Assembly (NCBI GenBank): GCA_020161065.1
Contig: JAIUPH010000026.1
Span: 124,001-188,000, forward strand
Direction of reading: 5' to 3'
Source of the DNA: Pseudomonadota bacterium
GTDB lineage: Bacteria > Pseudomonadota > Gammaproteobacteria > Burkholderiales > Burkholderiaceae_C
DNA length: 64,000 nucleotides
The notes under the pieces were generated by a model. The model saw only the letters and a program-made list of their open reading frames with translations. It was not told the DNA's origin and did no database searches. A program made the translations under genes and the position numbers. Within the stretch, counting starts at the first letter, position 1; each line of letters opens with the position of its first letter. Below are positions 25,228-36,331 of the stretch, piece after piece.

Positions 25228-25989
25228 TCAGGGATTGTGCTGCGCGGCGCCCTGCACGAACACCCGCAACTCCTTGCAGGCGAACGGCACCCAGGGCTCG
25301 CCGGTGGTCAGCGGCTCGGTGGCGACGATGCTGACGCGGTCGTCGGCCGAGGTCAGCGCGGCGAAGTCGACGCTCAGGTCTTCGTCGGCCAGCGTCGCCG
25401 CGCCGAACGGATGCTGGCGCTGCAGCGACCACAGCTTGGTGGTGGCAAAGGCCCACAGCGCCTGGCCGTTGGACAGCAGCAGGTTGAAGGTGCCGTAGCC
25501 CGCCAGCACCGGCAGCAGCTCAGCGAGCGTGCGGCTCAGCTCGGCCACCGTGGGCACGCCGGCGTGCGACTTGGCCAGCTCCTGCATCAGCCAGCAGAAG
25601 GCGCGCTCGCTGTCGGTGTCGCCCACCGGCCGGAAGGCGCCGTGCAGCCGCGGCGCGAAGCCTTCCAGGTTGCCGTTGTGCGCGAACACCCAGTAGCGGC
25701 CCCACAGCTCGCGCACGAAGGGGTGCGTGTTCTCCAGCGCCACGTGGCCCTGCGTGGCCTTGCGGATGTGGGCGATGACGTTGTCGCTCTTGATCGGGTA
25801 ACGTTTGACGAGATCGGCCACCGGCGAGTGCCGCGCGCCGTGGTTGTCGATGAAGTGGCGCAGGCCCTTGTCCTCGAAGAAGGCGATGCCGAAGCCGTCC
25901 TTGTGTTCCTCGGCGCGGCAGGCCAGGCCGGTGAAGCTGAACATCACGTCGGTCGGCGTGTTGGCATTCATGCCCAGGAGCTGGCACAT
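25228..25989 (-). CDS. Class II glutamine amidotransferase (YafJ-like)
   Basis: A 253-aa protein with the N-terminal nucleophile Cys2 (MCQLLGMNA), the GFGIAFF strand, the AHIRKATQG segment and the AHNGNLEGF motif of class II glutaminase domains. It stands alone, without a synthetase domain, like E. coli YafJ and EgtC-type proteins. The acceptor is unknown. It follows the flavoprotein gene by only 3 bp, on the same strand, so they are probably co-transcribed. Confidence 0.9.
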   Translation of the reverse strand: MCQLLGMNANTPTDVMFSFTGLACRAEEHKDGFGIAFFEDKGLRHFIDNHGARHSPVADLVKRYPIKSDNVIAHIRKATQGHVALENTHPFVRELWGRYWVFAHNGNLEGFAPRLHGAFRPVGDTDSERAFCWLMQELAKSHAGVPTVAELSRTLAELLPVLAGYGTFNLLLSNGQALWAFATTKLWSLQRQHPFGAATLADEDLSVDFAALTSADDRVSIVATEPLTTGEPWVPFACKELRVFVQGAAQHNP

Positions 25990-25992
25990 GGT

Positions 25993-27216
25993 TCACTCCA
26001 GCATCAGCTTGGTGATGCCCCGCCACGACAGCAGTCGGCCCGGGTTCTGCGTTTCTTCCAGCACGCCGCTCATGCGGCGCAGGATGCCGGGGCTGCGGCG
26101 GGCGCGCCAGATCACCAGGTCGGTCAGCCAGGGCCGGTGGTTGACGTGGGCCGCCTTCTCGTACAAGCCGAAGCGCGGCTTCAGCGCGCGCAGGCTGGCT
26201 TCATAACGGTCTTGGATGGCGGCATCGGCGGCCGCCAGGTCGACCGCTTCGGCCGCCAGCAGGCCGGTCTCCAGCGCCTTGCCGATGCCTTCGCCGGTGA
26301 AGGCGTAGGTGCTGCCGGCAGCCTCGCCGGCGACCAGCAGGCCCGGGCGCGACCAGCGCGCGCCGCCGAGCGAGCAGCGCAGCGGCGCACCTTTCAGCTC
26401 CGCCAGCAGCGTGCCGCCGCGCACCAGCTCGGCGGCTGGCGCGTAGACCTCGCAGAAGGCGTCGAACATGCGGCGCAGGTTGACGTCCTGCATGCGAAAG
26501 CCGCCGTCGCCGCGCTCCACCGCGTGGCTGCCGGTGAGGCCGGTGCCGATGTTGAAGACGCCGTCGGGCGCCGGGAAGATCCAGCCGTAGCCGCCGCTGA
26601 GCTTCTTGTGCCAGAAGATCTCCAGCGTGTTGATGCGGCCCACCATCGCGTCGTTCTTGACGTAGCCGCGCAGCGCCACGCCGCTGGGCGTGCGGCGCTC
26701 GCACATGCCGGCGGCCATCAGCCCTTGCGGCACGGCGCCGGTGGCCAGCAGCACCCAGCGCGCCTGCAGCTCGTGCTGCGCCTCGCCGGCGCGCAGGCGA
26801 ACGCCGGCCACGCGGCCATCGGCATCGAGCAGCGGCGCCTCGAAGCGCGCCGGCATCCACGGCCGCGCGCCGGCACGCTCGGCAGCGCGCAAGAGGATGT
26901 GGTCGAGCTGCAGCCGCGGCAGCACGGCCAGCGTGCCCGGCACGTCGACCTGGCCGCCCCGCGGCCCCGTGCAGCGCACGTGCGCGACGCGGCGCGACCG
27001 CGCCATCACCTCGTCGAGCACGCCCATGCGGCGCAGCGCGGCGTGGGCATCGGGGATCAGGCCGTCGCCGCAGACCTTGTCGCGCGGGAACACGTGCTGG
27101 TCGACCAGCACCACGTCGAGCCCGCGGCGTGCCAGTTGCCAGGCCGCCGCGCTGCCGGCGGGGCCGGCGCCGATCACCGCAACGTCGCAGCGGCGGGGAA
27201 AATTAGCCTCTTCCAT
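25993..27216 (-). CDS. Geranylgeranyl-reductase-family FAD-dependent oxidoreductase
   Basis: A 407-aa flavoprotein with the FAD-binding motif VAVIGAGPAGSAAAW, the family-specific FPRDKVCGDGL motif (about residues 43-53) and the second FAD motif GLLVAGEAAGSTYAFTGEGI. These features place it with geranylgeranyl reductases and related prenyl or hydroxylase flavoproteins. The substrate cannot be read from sequence. No bacteriochlorophyll or carotenoid genes are nearby. It may saturate an isoprenoid chain or act on a quinone or lipid. Confidence 0.82.
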   Translation of the reverse strand: MEEANFPRRCDVAVIGAGPAGSAAAWQLARRGLDVVLVDQHVFPRDKVCGDGLIPDAHAALRRMGVLDEVMARSRRVAHVRCTGPRGGQVDVPGTLAVLPRLQLDHILLRAAERAGARPWMPARFEAPLLDADGRVAGVRLRAGEAQHELQARWVLLATGAVPQGLMAAGMCERRTPSGVALRGYVKNDAMVGRINTLEIFWHKKLSGGYGWIFPAPDGVFNIGTGLTGSHAVERGDGGFRMQDVNLRRMFDAFCEVYAPAAELVRGGTLLAELKGAPLRCSLGGARWSRPGLLVAGEAAGSTYAFTGEGIGKALETGLLAAEAVDLAAADAAIQDRYEASLRALKPRFGLYEKAAHVNHRPWLTDLVIWRARRSPGILRRMSGVLEETQNPGRLLSWRGITKLMLE

Positions 27217-27337
27217 GGCGCGGGCATTGTAGGCAGCGACCCCGCCGCTTGACCGGTCTCAAGCCGTTGCTGCAAGCTCGCGCGCATGATCCAAGCCAAG
27301 GCGATGCAGCCGAGGCCCATCAGAAGGACGACACGCC

Positions 27338-27712
27338 ATGAGCCATTTGACCGCCGGGCAGCGCGCGCTGCTCGAAGCCGCGCTGGTGCAGCGCCAGCAT
27401 CAACTGGACCGCCGCCTGGCCGAACACACCGGCGGCCTGTCGCGCGCCGAGCATGCGCGCGAGGTGCTGCTGCAAGACGGCGACGACGCGCCGCAGCGCG
27501 AGAGCGAACGCGAGATGGACCTGGCGCTGACCGACATCGAGACGCAGGAGCTGGGCGCCGTCAGCGCCGCGCTGCGCCGGCTGCCGGACCCTGACTTCGG
27601 CCAATGCGCCGACTGCGGCAACGAGATCCCGTTCGACCGCCTGAAGATCGAGCCCTGGGCGCTGCGCTGCGTGGCCTGCGAGTCGCGGCGCGAACGCGGC
27701 GGCCGCGCCTGA
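27338..27712 (+). CDS. DksA/TraR-family zinc-finger protein
   Basis: A 124-aa protein with an N-terminal coiled coil rich in Glu and Arg and a C-terminal C4 zinc finger, C90-x2-C93 and C111-x2-C114 (CADCGNEIP, CVACESRRER). DksA-type proteins enter the RNA polymerase secondary channel. This paralogue lacks the conserved DxxDxA tip motif of true DksA in an obvious form, so its transcriptional role is unclear. It lies 40 bp upstream of the next gene on the same strand. Confidence 0.85.
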   Translation: MSHLTAGQRALLEAALVQRQHQLDRRLAEHTGGLSRAEHAREVLLQDGDDAPQRESEREMDLALTDIETQELGAVSAALRRLPDPDFGQCADCGNEIPFDRLKIEPWALRCVACESRRERGGRA

Positions 27713-27752
27713 ACCACCACCTTCTTCCACACTCCCAACGAGGATGACAACG

Positions 27753-28133
27753 ATGACGATGTTCCATGCCGTGGTCTGGATCGACCACCAGAAGGCGCAG
27801 GTGCTGCAGTTCGACACCGAGCACGTGCTGGCCCACAAGGTCAAGGCGCACACCCACCACACGGCGCAGCACGGCAGCAGCGTGCGCACCGAGCACGAGT
27901 TCTTCGGCCAGGTGTGCGACGCGCTGGAAGGCATTCCCGAAGTGCTGGTGGTCGGCCCCAAGACCGGCATCGCCGCCTTCGAGCACTACGTGACCAAGCA
28001 CCGCGCGGCGCGCGCCAAGCAGATCGTCGGCTATGAAGTGGTCGACCACCCGAGCGAGAACCAGCTCGTCGCGCTGGCGCGGCAGTACTTCCTGAAGTAC
28101 GACCGCATGAACGGGGTGCCGACGCCGACTTGA
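27753..28133 (+). CDS. eRF1-like 'translational machinery protein' family
   Basis: A 126-aa protein starting MTMFHAVVWIDHQKAQVLQF, with a His-rich segment AHTHHTAQH and blocks EVLVVGPKTG, EHYVTKH, YEVVDHPSENQLVALARQYF and DRM. This is a conserved proteobacterial family I know as a putative translational machinery protein, resembling an archaeal/eukaryotic release-factor domain. Its function is unproven. Three ATGs occur at the start. The one at 27753 has GAGG at proper distance. Confidence 0.7.
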   Translation: MTMFHAVVWIDHQKAQVLQFDTEHVLAHKVKAHTHHTAQHGSSVRTEHEFFGQVCDALEGIPEVLVVGPKTGIAAFEHYVTKHRAARAKQIVGYEVVDHPSENQLVALARQYFLKYDRMNGVPTPT

Positions 28134-28140
28134 ACTGACA

Positions 28141-28345
28141 GCCCCCGGCCGCTGGGGCGGCCGCCGTCGGGCTTGCAGGCCCGACGGCCCTCGCAGGCGA
28201 AGAACAGTCCGCAGGGACTGTTCTTCGTCCGGGCTCGGCCCACCCGAGGGGGCTGCTGAGCCCGACCGGCAGAGCCGGATCGGGCTCAGGGCGCTAACAC
28301 CGTCGCTCCCCCTGGTCGCCTGCGGCGACCGGTCCCCGAGGGGAT
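28141..28345. repeat. Cluster of perfect hairpins between convergent genes
   Basis: This 247-bp convergent spacer holds no gene. Perfect inverted repeats occur at 28163-28188 (GCCGTCGGGC, 10 bp), 28198-28227 (CGAAGAACAGTCC, 13 bp, 4-nt loop), 28258-28287 (GAGCCCGA then CCGGC), 28314-28330 (GGTCGCC, 7 bp) and 28333-28344. The 13-bp stem ends TTCTTCG and could terminate transcription. The others have no T-run. Confidence 0.75.
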
Positions 28346-28380
28346 ACCGATACGGAGCGGCGCTACCCGCTACCTTCTGA

Positions 28381-28755
28381 TCACTCGACGACCTCGCCGA
28401 AGCGAATGGCGTTTCCATAGGGGTCGTCGATCTGCATCTCGTTCATGCCCCAAGGCTGCTTCGTCAGGCCGTAGCGGAACTTGGCGCCGCGCGCCTGCAA
28501 CTCCTGATAGAGCCCCTCGATACCGGTCACGCGGATGTAGCAGCTACTCGCTTCGCCGTAGTGCCGGGCGAGTTCTTCCGTGTCGGCTTGCCAAAAGTGA
28601 ATCTCGGCCGCTTCGCGCCGGACGATGAGGTGCTTGTGCTCAGGAAAGATCGCAGCGACCTCGAAGCCCAGCGCGGTCTTGAAGAAGTCGGCCGTCAGCT
28701 GGATGTCGCCGGACGGAAGCTGCGGTATCGCTGGCGAGAGCTGAATCGCTGGCAT
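28381..28755 (-). CDS. VOC/glyoxalase-superfamily protein (bleomycin-resistance-like)
   Basis: A 124-aa single-domain vicinal-oxygen-chelate protein. It has the pattern LTADFFKTALGFEVAAIFPE, IHFWQADTEELARHYG and the C-terminal IDDPYGNAIRFGEV, close to bleomycin-binding proteins. Whether it is a metalloenzyme or a drug-binding protein is not clear. A strong AGGAG ribosome site precedes the ATG. G+C is near 62%, below the roughly 70% of its neighbours, which may reflect acquisition. It sits 45 bp from the ABC transporter operon, on the same strand. Confidence 0.83.
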   Translation of the reverse strand: MPAIQLSPAIPQLPSGDIQLTADFFKTALGFEVAAIFPEHKHLIVRREAAEIHFWQADTEELARHYGEASSCYIRVTGIEGLYQELQARGAKFRYGLTKQPWGMNEMQIDDPYGNAIRFGEVVE

Positions 28756-28800
28756 CGTGAACTCCTCGGCTTGCCCGATGGGTGGTCCCGGATTTCTGCA

Positions 28801-29903
<1,103 letters not shown>

Positions 29904-29907
<4 letters not shown>

Positions 29908-31646
29908 GCGTTGGAACTCCCGGATCCCTTGCCCGCCGGCGCCAGCCGGCCCTGCGTGCGTTCGACGACCACGTGCGACAGGTAGGTGCCCACCGCCACC
30001 ACCACCACGGCCAGCACCCCCAGCGCGGCACCGGGGCCGCGGCCGGCCACGCTTTGCATGTACAGGTAGATGCCGTAGCTCATCGGCGCCTGGCTCTCGG
30101 CCGAGGTCAGCAAGATGGTGGCCGACAACTCGACCGCGGCAGTGATGAAGCTGGTGACGAAGCCGGCCAAGATGCCGCCGGCCATCAGCGGCACCACCAC
30201 GCGGCGGATGGTGCGCAGCGGCGTCGCGCCCAGGTTCTCGGCCGCCTCTTCCAGCGAGGCGTGCAACTGCTGCAGCGCGGCCACGCAACTGCGCAGCGCG
30301 TAAGGCAGCCGGCGCACCGCGTAAGCCAGCATGATGAGCAGCCAGCTGCCGGTCAGCAGCACATCGGTGCCGGGCAGCATGACGCCCTTGTACAGCCGCA
30401 GGTAGCCGATCGCCAGCACGATGCCGGGCACCGCCAGCGAGGCGGTGGCGATCCAGTCCAGCCAGCGCCGCGCCGGCAGCGTGGTGCGCAGCATCAGGTA
30501 GGCGATGGTGACGCCCAACACCACGTCGAGCCCGGCGGCCAGGCCGCAGTAGAGCAGCGTGTTGCGGATCATGCCGCCCGAGTCCTGGAACACGGTGGCG
30601 TAGTGCGCCAGCGTGTAGGCATCGGGCAGCGGCGAGAAGCTCCAGACCTTGGCAAAGCTCAGCAGCAGCACGCCCAGGTGCGGCGACAGCACGACCAGCA
30701 GCACCAGCGCGATCCAGCCGTAGGCGGCCACGGCGCCCAGCGGCGACAGGCGGCGCCGCTGCAGCGCGCCGCCGCCCTTCTGCGTGGTGGCGTAGTCGCG
30801 GCCGGCCAGCAGCTTGGCCGACAGCGCCATCGCGGCGATCGAGAAGACGATCATGATCACGCTGATCACGTAGCCCAGCGGGTCCTCCAGCCCGACCTGC
30901 GTGATGCGCAGGTAGGCCTGCGGCGCCAGCAGGTTGGTCTGCCCCAGCACCAGCGGCGTGCCGAGGTCGTCGAACACCTTGACGAAGACCAGCGAGGCGC
31001 CGGCCACGAAGCCCGGCGCCGCCAGCGGAAAGATGATGCGCCAGAACAGCCGCCAGCCGCGGCAGCCGAGGTTGAGCGCGGCTTCTTCCATCGCGCCGTC
31101 GATGCTGCGCAGCGCGACGGTGAGGTTCATCAGGATGAAGGGAAAGTAGTGGATGGCCTCGACGAAGACGACGCCGGCCAGGCCTTCCATGATGGGCAGG
31201 TTCCAGCCGAACCATTCGCCGAGCAGCAGGTTGACGCTGCCCGAGCGGCCGAAGATGAGCTGCATCGCCACCGCGCCGACGAAGGGCGGCATGATCAGCG
31301 GCAGCACGCCGAGCGTCTGGATCAACAACGCGCCACGAAACTGGAAGCGCACCGTGAAGTAGGCCAGCGGCACAGCGATCAGCGCCGCGAACAGCGCCGA
31401 CAGCCCGGCGACCAGCAGGCTGTTGAAGAAGGCCTCGCGCATCAGCCCCTGCTGGAAGAAGGCCGCGAAGTGGCCCAGCGTCGGCGTGCCGTCGCCTTCG
31501 ACGAAGGCGGTGACGAACACCTTGCCGACCGGCAGCAGCAGGAACAGCAGCAGGAAGGCCAGCACCAGCGCGCCGGCCACCCAGGCGCCGACGCCGGGGC
31601 GGCGCCCGCCGGGTGCCGCGCCGGCGCCGGCGCGCCGAAGCATCAC
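29904..31646 (-). CDS. ABC transporter permease, fused double permease (FbpB type)
   Basis: A 580-aa inner-membrane protein with two BPD-permease halves in one chain, about 12 transmembrane helices. EAA loops are MEEAALNLGCRGWRLFWRI in the first half and LEEAAENLGATPLRTIRRV in the second. This fused arrangement is typical of FbpB-like permeases. Its start overlaps the stop of the binding-protein gene by 4 bp. The imported solute (iron, phosphonate or other) is unknown. Confidence 0.92.
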
Positions 31647-32962
31647 TTGGCCAGCGCCAGCGCTTGTTCAGCCAGGCCCTTGGCGCGCTCGTAGTTGGCG
31701 CGGGCGCCGCTGTTCCAGTGGTCTTCCAGCGCCGTCACGCGCTTGTTCACCGCGGCGTCCTTCTTGCTGGCGGCAAAGACGGCCAGGAACTCCTTGTCGG
31801 CCGCCTTGGCGGCGTCGACCACCGGCGTGTAGGCCAGCTCGCGCGCTTCCTTCAGCAGCGCCGCGGCCTTGGGGTTGGGCTTGTGCGCCAGCGCCGCGTC
31901 GGCCGCGTGGATGGCCTTGGTGGCGGCCTGCAGCTCCTTCAGGCGGAAGGTGATGGTCTGGTCGAACATCGCCGAGACCACGTTGTAGCGCGACTCGGAC
32001 CGCTCGGAGTCGAAGTGCACCTTGGCGCGCTTGGCGATCTCGAAGGCGTTCGGGTAGCCCTGCGGCGCCTTGCCGCCCATCGCCTCGGGCGGCAGGATCG
32101 GCAGGCGCGAGATCTTCGGGTCGTACAGCAGCTGCTGGCCTTCCTGCGAGACGGTGTAGGCGATGAACTTGCGCGCTTCGTCGGCGTTCTTGGCGCCGGC
32201 CACCAGCGCGATGTTGGCCGGCACCACGGCCGTCACGTCGGGGTAGGCGAACTCGACCGGGAAGCCGCTGTACTTGCCGGCCAGGCCGAAGAAGTCGATC
32301 ACCAGGCCGATGCCGAACTGGCCGTTGTTGACGCCGTCGGGCACGCCGAAGCTGCGCTCGGTGACGGCCGCGCAGTTGCCGGCGATCTGCAGCAGCTGCG
32401 TCCAGCCCTTGGCCCAGCCTTCGCCTTGCAGCAGGGTTTCCACCGTCAGGTGCGTGGTGCCCGAGCGCGAGGGCGAGCTGGTCGCCACGTGGCCGAAGTA
32501 CACGGGCTTGACGAGGTCGGCCCACTGCCGGGGCGCCGGCAGCTTGTTGGCCGCCAGGTAGCGCGTGTTCCACATCAGCCCGTAGCCGGCCAGCGCCTGG
32601 CCGAGGTAGCGGCCTTGCGGGTCGTTGATGGGGTAGTTGCCCACCTTGGTCGGCGCCGCCTTGTTGACCAGGCCGGCCACGTCGTCCAGCAGCTTGAGGC
32701 CGGCCAGCACCTCGAAGGCGTCGGGCGCCGAGGCCCAGAAGACCTCGGGCCGCTGGCCCGCCGGCAGCTCGCGCACGTAGGCGATGCCTTGCACCGTGTT
32801 CTTGTTGAGGATCTCCAGCTTGATGCCGGGGTTGGCCTTCTCGAACGCGGTCTTGTAGGCCTGGGTGAGTTCCTTGGGGAACGAGGTGACGACGGTCACC
32901 GTGCCGGCCTGCGCGACGGCCGCCGCCGCGAGGGCCAGCGCGGCCATGGCTCGCTTGAACAT
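31643..32962 (-). CDS. ABC transporter extracellular solute-binding protein (family 1)
   Basis: A 439-aa periplasmic protein with signal peptide MFKRAMAALALAAAAVAQAG. Mature fold motifs are TVVTSFPKELTQAYKTAF, PEVFWASAPDAFEVL, YGLMWNTRYL and the hinge SPSRSGTTHLTVE, which resemble iron(III)- and 2-aminoethylphosphonate-type binding proteins. It is longer than the usual 340 aa because of a helical C-terminal extension (about residues 330-439). AGGAG lies before the start. It is the first gene of the three-gene importer operon. Confidence 0.9.
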   Translation of the reverse strand: MFKRAMAALALAAAAVAQAGTVTVVTSFPKELTQAYKTAFEKANPGIKLEILNKNTVQGIAYVRELPAGQRPEVFWASAPDAFEVLAGLKLLDDVAGLVNKAAPTKVGNYPINDPQGRYLGQALAGYGLMWNTRYLAANKLPAPRQWADLVKPVYFGHVATSSPSRSGTTHLTVETLLQGEGWAKGWTQLLQIAGNCAAVTERSFGVPDGVNNGQFGIGLVIDFFGLAGKYSGFPVEFAYPDVTAVVPANIALVAGAKNADEARKFIAYTVSQEGQQLLYDPKISRLPILPPEAMGGKAPQGYPNAFEIAKRAKVHFDSERSESRYNVVSAMFDQTITFRLKELQAATKAIHAADAALAHKPNPKAAALLKEARELAYTPVVDAAKAADKEFLAVFAASKKDAAVNKRVTALEDHWNSGARANYERAKGLAEQALALAK

Positions 32963-33040
32963 GTGGTCTCCTGAAAATGCCGAGGTCCGGCCGCACGATA
33001 GCCGCGCAGCCGCACCTCGGGTATCAGGACTTGCGCCGGA

Positions 33041-35233
33041 TCAGGCGGCGCGCTGCTTGACCTTCAGCCGCGAGGCGTGGAGCAGCGGCTCCGTGTAACC
33101 ACTAGGTTGCGCCGTGCCCTCGAACACCAGGTCGCAGGCCGCCTTGAAGGCGGCGCTGTCGTCGAAATGGCCGGCCATGTCGTGGTAGGCGCGGTCGCCG
33201 GCGTTCTGCTGGTCCACCACCTTGGCCATGCGCTTGAGCGTGCTGCGCACCTGGGCCTTGGTGACCACGCCGTGCAGCAGCCAGTTGGCCATGTGCTGGC
33301 TGCTGATGCGCAGCGTGGCGCGGTCTTCCATCAGGCCCACGTCGTGGATGTCGGGCACCTTGGAGCAGCCCACGCCCTGGTCCACCCAACGTACGACGTA
33401 ACCGAGGATGCCTTGCGCGTTGTTGTCCAGCTCCTGCTGCTTCTCGGCCTCGGTCCACTTCGCCGTCTTGACCACGGGCACCGTCAGCAGGCCTTCGAGG
33501 ATGGCGTCGCGCTCGGCGTCAAGGTCGACCTTCTCCAGCTCTTTCTGCACCTTGAACACGTCCACCTGGTGGTAGTGCAGCGCGTGCAGCGTGGCCGCGG
33601 TGGGGCTGGGCACCCAGGCGGTGTTGGCGCCGGCGCGCGGGTGGGCGATCTTCTGCTCCAGCATGGCCTTCATCAGGTCGGGCATGGCCCACATGCCCTT
33701 GCCGATCTGCGCCTTGCCGCGCAGGCCGCATTCGAGGCCCACCAGCACGTTGCTGCGCTCGTAGGCGGCGATCCACTCGCTGGTCTTCATGTCGCCCTTG
33801 CGGCGCATCGGGCCGGCGCGCATCGCGGTGTGCATCTCGTCGCCGGTGCGGTCGAGGAAGCCGGTGTTGATGAAGGCCACGCGGTCGGCCGCCGCCGCGA
33901 TGCAGGCCTTCAGGTTGACGCTGGTGCGGCGCTCCTCGTCCATGATGCCCAGCTTGACCGTCGCCTTGGGCAGGCCCAGCAACTGCTCGACGCGGCCGAA
34001 CAGCTCGCTGGCGAAGGCCACTTCGGCCGGGCCGTGCATCTTGGGCTTGACGATGTAGACGCTGCCGCGCCGGCTATTGCGCAGGCCCTCGGTCTTCTTC
34101 AGGTCGTGCAGCGCGATCGTCGTGGTGATCACCGCGTCCATGATGCCTTCGGGCACCTCGCGGCCTTCGTCGCCCCACAGGATGGCGGGGTTGGTCATCA
34201 GGTGGCCGACGTTGCGCACGAACAGCAGGCTGCGGCCGTGCATCGCCACGTCTTCGCCGCGCGGGCCGGTGTACAGGCGGTCGGGGTTGAGGCCGCGCGT
34301 GAAGGTCTTGCCGCCCTTGCTGACCTGTTCGGTCAGCGTGCCCTTCAGGATGCCCAGCCAGTTGCCGTAGGCCAGCACCTTGTCGTCGGCGTCGACCACG
34401 GCGACCGAATCTTCGAGGTCGAGGATGGTCGACAGCGCCGCTTCCAGCACGAGGTCGGCCACGCCGGCGGGGTCGGTGCGGCCGATCGGGTGCGCGCGGT
34501 CGATGCGGATGTCCAGGTGCAGGCCGTGGTGCGACAGCAGCACGCCCGAGGGCGCGTCTTCCTCGCCCTGGAAGCCGACGAACTGCGCCGGGTTCTTCAG
34601 GCCGACCGTGGCGCCGTTCTTCAGCGTCACCGCCAGCTGGTTGTCGACCACGCGGTAGCCGGTGCTGTCGAGGTGCGATCCCTTGTTCAAGGGCACGCAG
34701 CGGTCCAGCACGTGGCGGGCGTACTCGATGACGCGGGCGCCGCGCACCGGGTTGTAGCCGCTGCCCTTCTCGGCGCCGCCGGTTTCGGGCAGCACGTCGG
34801 TGCCATACAGCGCGTCGTACAGGCTGCCCCAGCGCGCGTTGGCGGCGTTCAGCGCGTAGCGGGCGTTGGTGATCGGCACCACCAGCTGCGGGCCGGCCTG
34901 CAGCGCCAGTTCGGCGTCGACGTTGCGGGTGGTCACCTTCACGTGCTCGGGCACCGGCACGAGGTAGCCGATCTTGCGCAGAAAGGCCTGGTAGGCCTTC
35001 ATCTTGCGGATCGGCCCCGGGTTGGCGCGGTGCCAGGCGTCGATCTCGGCCTGCAGGCGGTCGCGCTCGGCCAGCAGCGCGGCGTTCTTGGGCGCGAGGT
35101 CGTGCACGATGGCATCGAAGCCGGCCCAGAAGGCCTCGGGCGTGATGCCGGTGCCGGGCAGCACCGCTTGTTCGATGAAGCGGTGCAGCACGGTGGCCAC
35201 CTGCAGGCGGTGCGCGGGGGTGCGGTCGGTCAT
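33041..35233 (-). CDS. glcB: Malate synthase G
   Basis: GlcB condenses glyoxylate with acetyl-CoA to malate in the glyoxylate shunt. The 730-aa length and single-chain TIM-barrel type fit isoform G. Blocks include [61 protein letters not shown] (substrate and Mg binding), [15 protein letters not shown] and the C-terminal [18 protein letters not shown]. An ATG 54 bp upstream (35287) adds a non-conserved extension, so I used [11 protein letters not shown] at 35233. It is divergent from a LysR gene, probably its regulator. Confidence 0.95.
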   Translation of the reverse strand: MTDRTPAHRLQVATVLHRFIEQAVLPGTGITPEAFWAGFDAIVHDLAPKNAALLAERDRLQAEIDAWHRANPGPIRKMKAYQAFLRKIGYLVPVPEHVKVTTRNVDAELALQAGPQLVVPITNARYALNAANARWGSLYDALYGTDVLPETGGAEKGSGYNPVRGARVIEYARHVLDRCVPLNKGSHLDSTGYRVVDNQLAVTLKNGATVGLKNPAQFVGFQGEEDAPSGVLLSHHGLHLDIRIDRAHPIGRTDPAGVADLVLEAALSTILDLEDSVAVVDADDKVLAYGNWLGILKGTLTEQVSKGGKTFTRGLNPDRLYTGPRGEDVAMHGRSLLFVRNVGHLMTNPAILWGDEGREVPEGIMDAVITTTIALHDLKKTEGLRNSRRGSVYIVKPKMHGPAEVAFASELFGRVEQLLGLPKATVKLGIMDEERRTSVNLKACIAAAADRVAFINTGFLDRTGDEMHTAMRAGPMRRKGDMKTSEWIAAYERSNVLVGLECGLRGKAQIGKGMWAMPDLMKAMLEQKIAHPRAGANTAWVPSPTAATLHALHYHQVDVFKVQKELEKVDLDAERDAILEGLLTVPVVKTAKWTEAEKQQELDNNAQGILGYVVRWVDQGVGCSKVPDIHDVGLMEDRATLRISSQHMANWLLHGVVTKAQVRSTLKRMAKVVDQQNAGDRAYHDMAGHFDDSAAFKAACDLVFEGTAQPSGYTEPLLHASRLKVKQRAA

Positions 35234-35316
35234 GGTGATCTTGATGGACGGAATGAGCCAAGCGCACTCTATTCGAACCGCGATCAACTATTAACAGCGG
35301 CTAGATACAGAGATTC

Positions 35317-35333
35317 ATGCAGATTTGATGCAT
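35317..35333. promoter_or_regulatory. LysR-type operator in the glcB/lysR spacer
   Basis: The 17-bp dyad ATGCA-N7-TGCAT contains the T-N11-A pattern of LysR binding sites. It lies 12 bp before the lysR start and overlaps a TAGTCT box (35333-35338), fitting autoregulation and control of divergent glcB. Confidence 0.55.
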
Positions 35334-35344
35334 AGTCTCGCTCG

Positions 35345-36253
35345 ATGGACCGTCTCAAGCAGATCGAGACCCTGGTCGCCGTGGCGGCCAAAGGCAGCCT
35401 GACGGCCGCCGCCCGGGCCGAGGGCGTGGCGCCGGCGGTCATCGGCCGGCGCATCGACGCGCTGGAAGAGCGCCTGGGCGTCAAGCTGCTGCTGCGCACC
35501 ACGCGGCGGCTGTCGCTCACCCACGAAGGCAGCGCCTTCCTCGAAGACTGCCAGCGCGTGCTGGCCGACCTGGCCAACGCCGAGGCCAGCGTCAGCGCCG
35601 GCGGCGTCAAGGCCAGCGGCCATTTGCGCATCACCGCGCCGGCCGGCTTCGGCCGCCGCCACGTGGCGCCGCTGGTGCCGCGCTTCATCGCCTTGCACCC
35701 CGACGTCAGCGTCTCGCTGAACCTGTCGGACCGCGTGGTCGACATCGTCAACGAAAGCTACGACTGCGCGGTGCGCGTCGGCGACCTCGGCGACTCCACC
35801 CTGGTCAGCGTGCGCCTGGCCGACAACCGCCGGCTGTGCGTGGCGGCGCCCGGCTACCTGCAGCGCGCCGGCGCGCCGCGCAGCCCCGCCGACCTGGCGC
35901 GGCACGAGTGCCTGACGCTGTCGTCCGAGGCCAGCCAGACGCGCGGCTGGGCCTTCATCGTCGACGGCGCGCTGGTCCACCTGCGGCCGCGCGGCCGCGC
36001 CGACTGCAGCGACGGCCAGGTGCTGCACGACTGGTGCCTGGCCGGCCTGGGCATCGCCTGGCGCAGCACCTGGGAGGTCGAGCGCGAGGTGGCGGCCGGC
36101 CGCCTGCAGACGGTGCTGGACGAGTTCGCGGCGCCGCCCAACGGCATCTTCGCGCTGTTTCCGCAACGCAAGCACCTGCCCTTGCGGGTGCGGTTGTGGA
36201 TCGACTTCCTCAAGCAGAGCTTCGGCGACCCGGGCTACTGGACGGCGGCGTAA
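35345..36253 (+). CDS. LysR-family transcriptional regulator
   Basis: A 302-aa LysR protein. The winged helix-turn-helix is at residues 1-60 (LKQIETLVAVAAKGSLTAAA, recognition helix APAVIGRRIDALEERLG). The effector domain spans about 90-300 and has GHLRITAPAGFGRRHVAPLV and HDWCLAGLGIAWRSTWEVE. It belongs to the CrgA/DsdC-like subgroup in Proteobacteria. No ribosome site is seen. A -10-like TAGTCT ends 6 bp before ATG. Its divergent position points to control of malate synthase G, an inference from layout. Confidence 0.9.
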   Translation: MDRLKQIETLVAVAAKGSLTAAARAEGVAPAVIGRRIDALEERLGVKLLLRTTRRLSLTHEGSAFLEDCQRVLADLANAEASVSAGGVKASGHLRITAPAGFGRRHVAPLVPRFIALHPDVSVSLNLSDRVVDIVNESYDCAVRVGDLGDSTLVSVRLADNRRLCVAAPGYLQRAGAPRSPADLARHECLTLSSEASQTRGWAFIVDGALVHLRPRGRADCSDGQVLHDWCLAGLGIAWRSTWEVEREVAAGRLQTVLDEFAAPPNGIFALFPQRKHLPLRVRLWIDFLKQSFGDPGYWTAA

Positions 36254-36263
36254 GCAAACGCAA

Positions 36264-36308
36264 GGGGCGCTGCAGCGCCCCCCGGGAAAAGGGGCGCCGC
36301 AGCGCCCC
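36264..36308. terminator. Double palindrome terminator between lysR and the psiF-like gene
   Basis: Two near-identical palindromes, GGGGCGCTGCAGCGCCCC (36264-36281) and GGGGCGCCGCAGCGCCCC (36291-36308), are separated by 9 bp. On the minus strand the second is followed by TTTT, making it the terminator of the psiF-like gene. The first probably serves lysR. Confidence 0.75.
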
Positions 36309-36331
36309 TGGTGGCCGAGCCTTGCTCGGGC

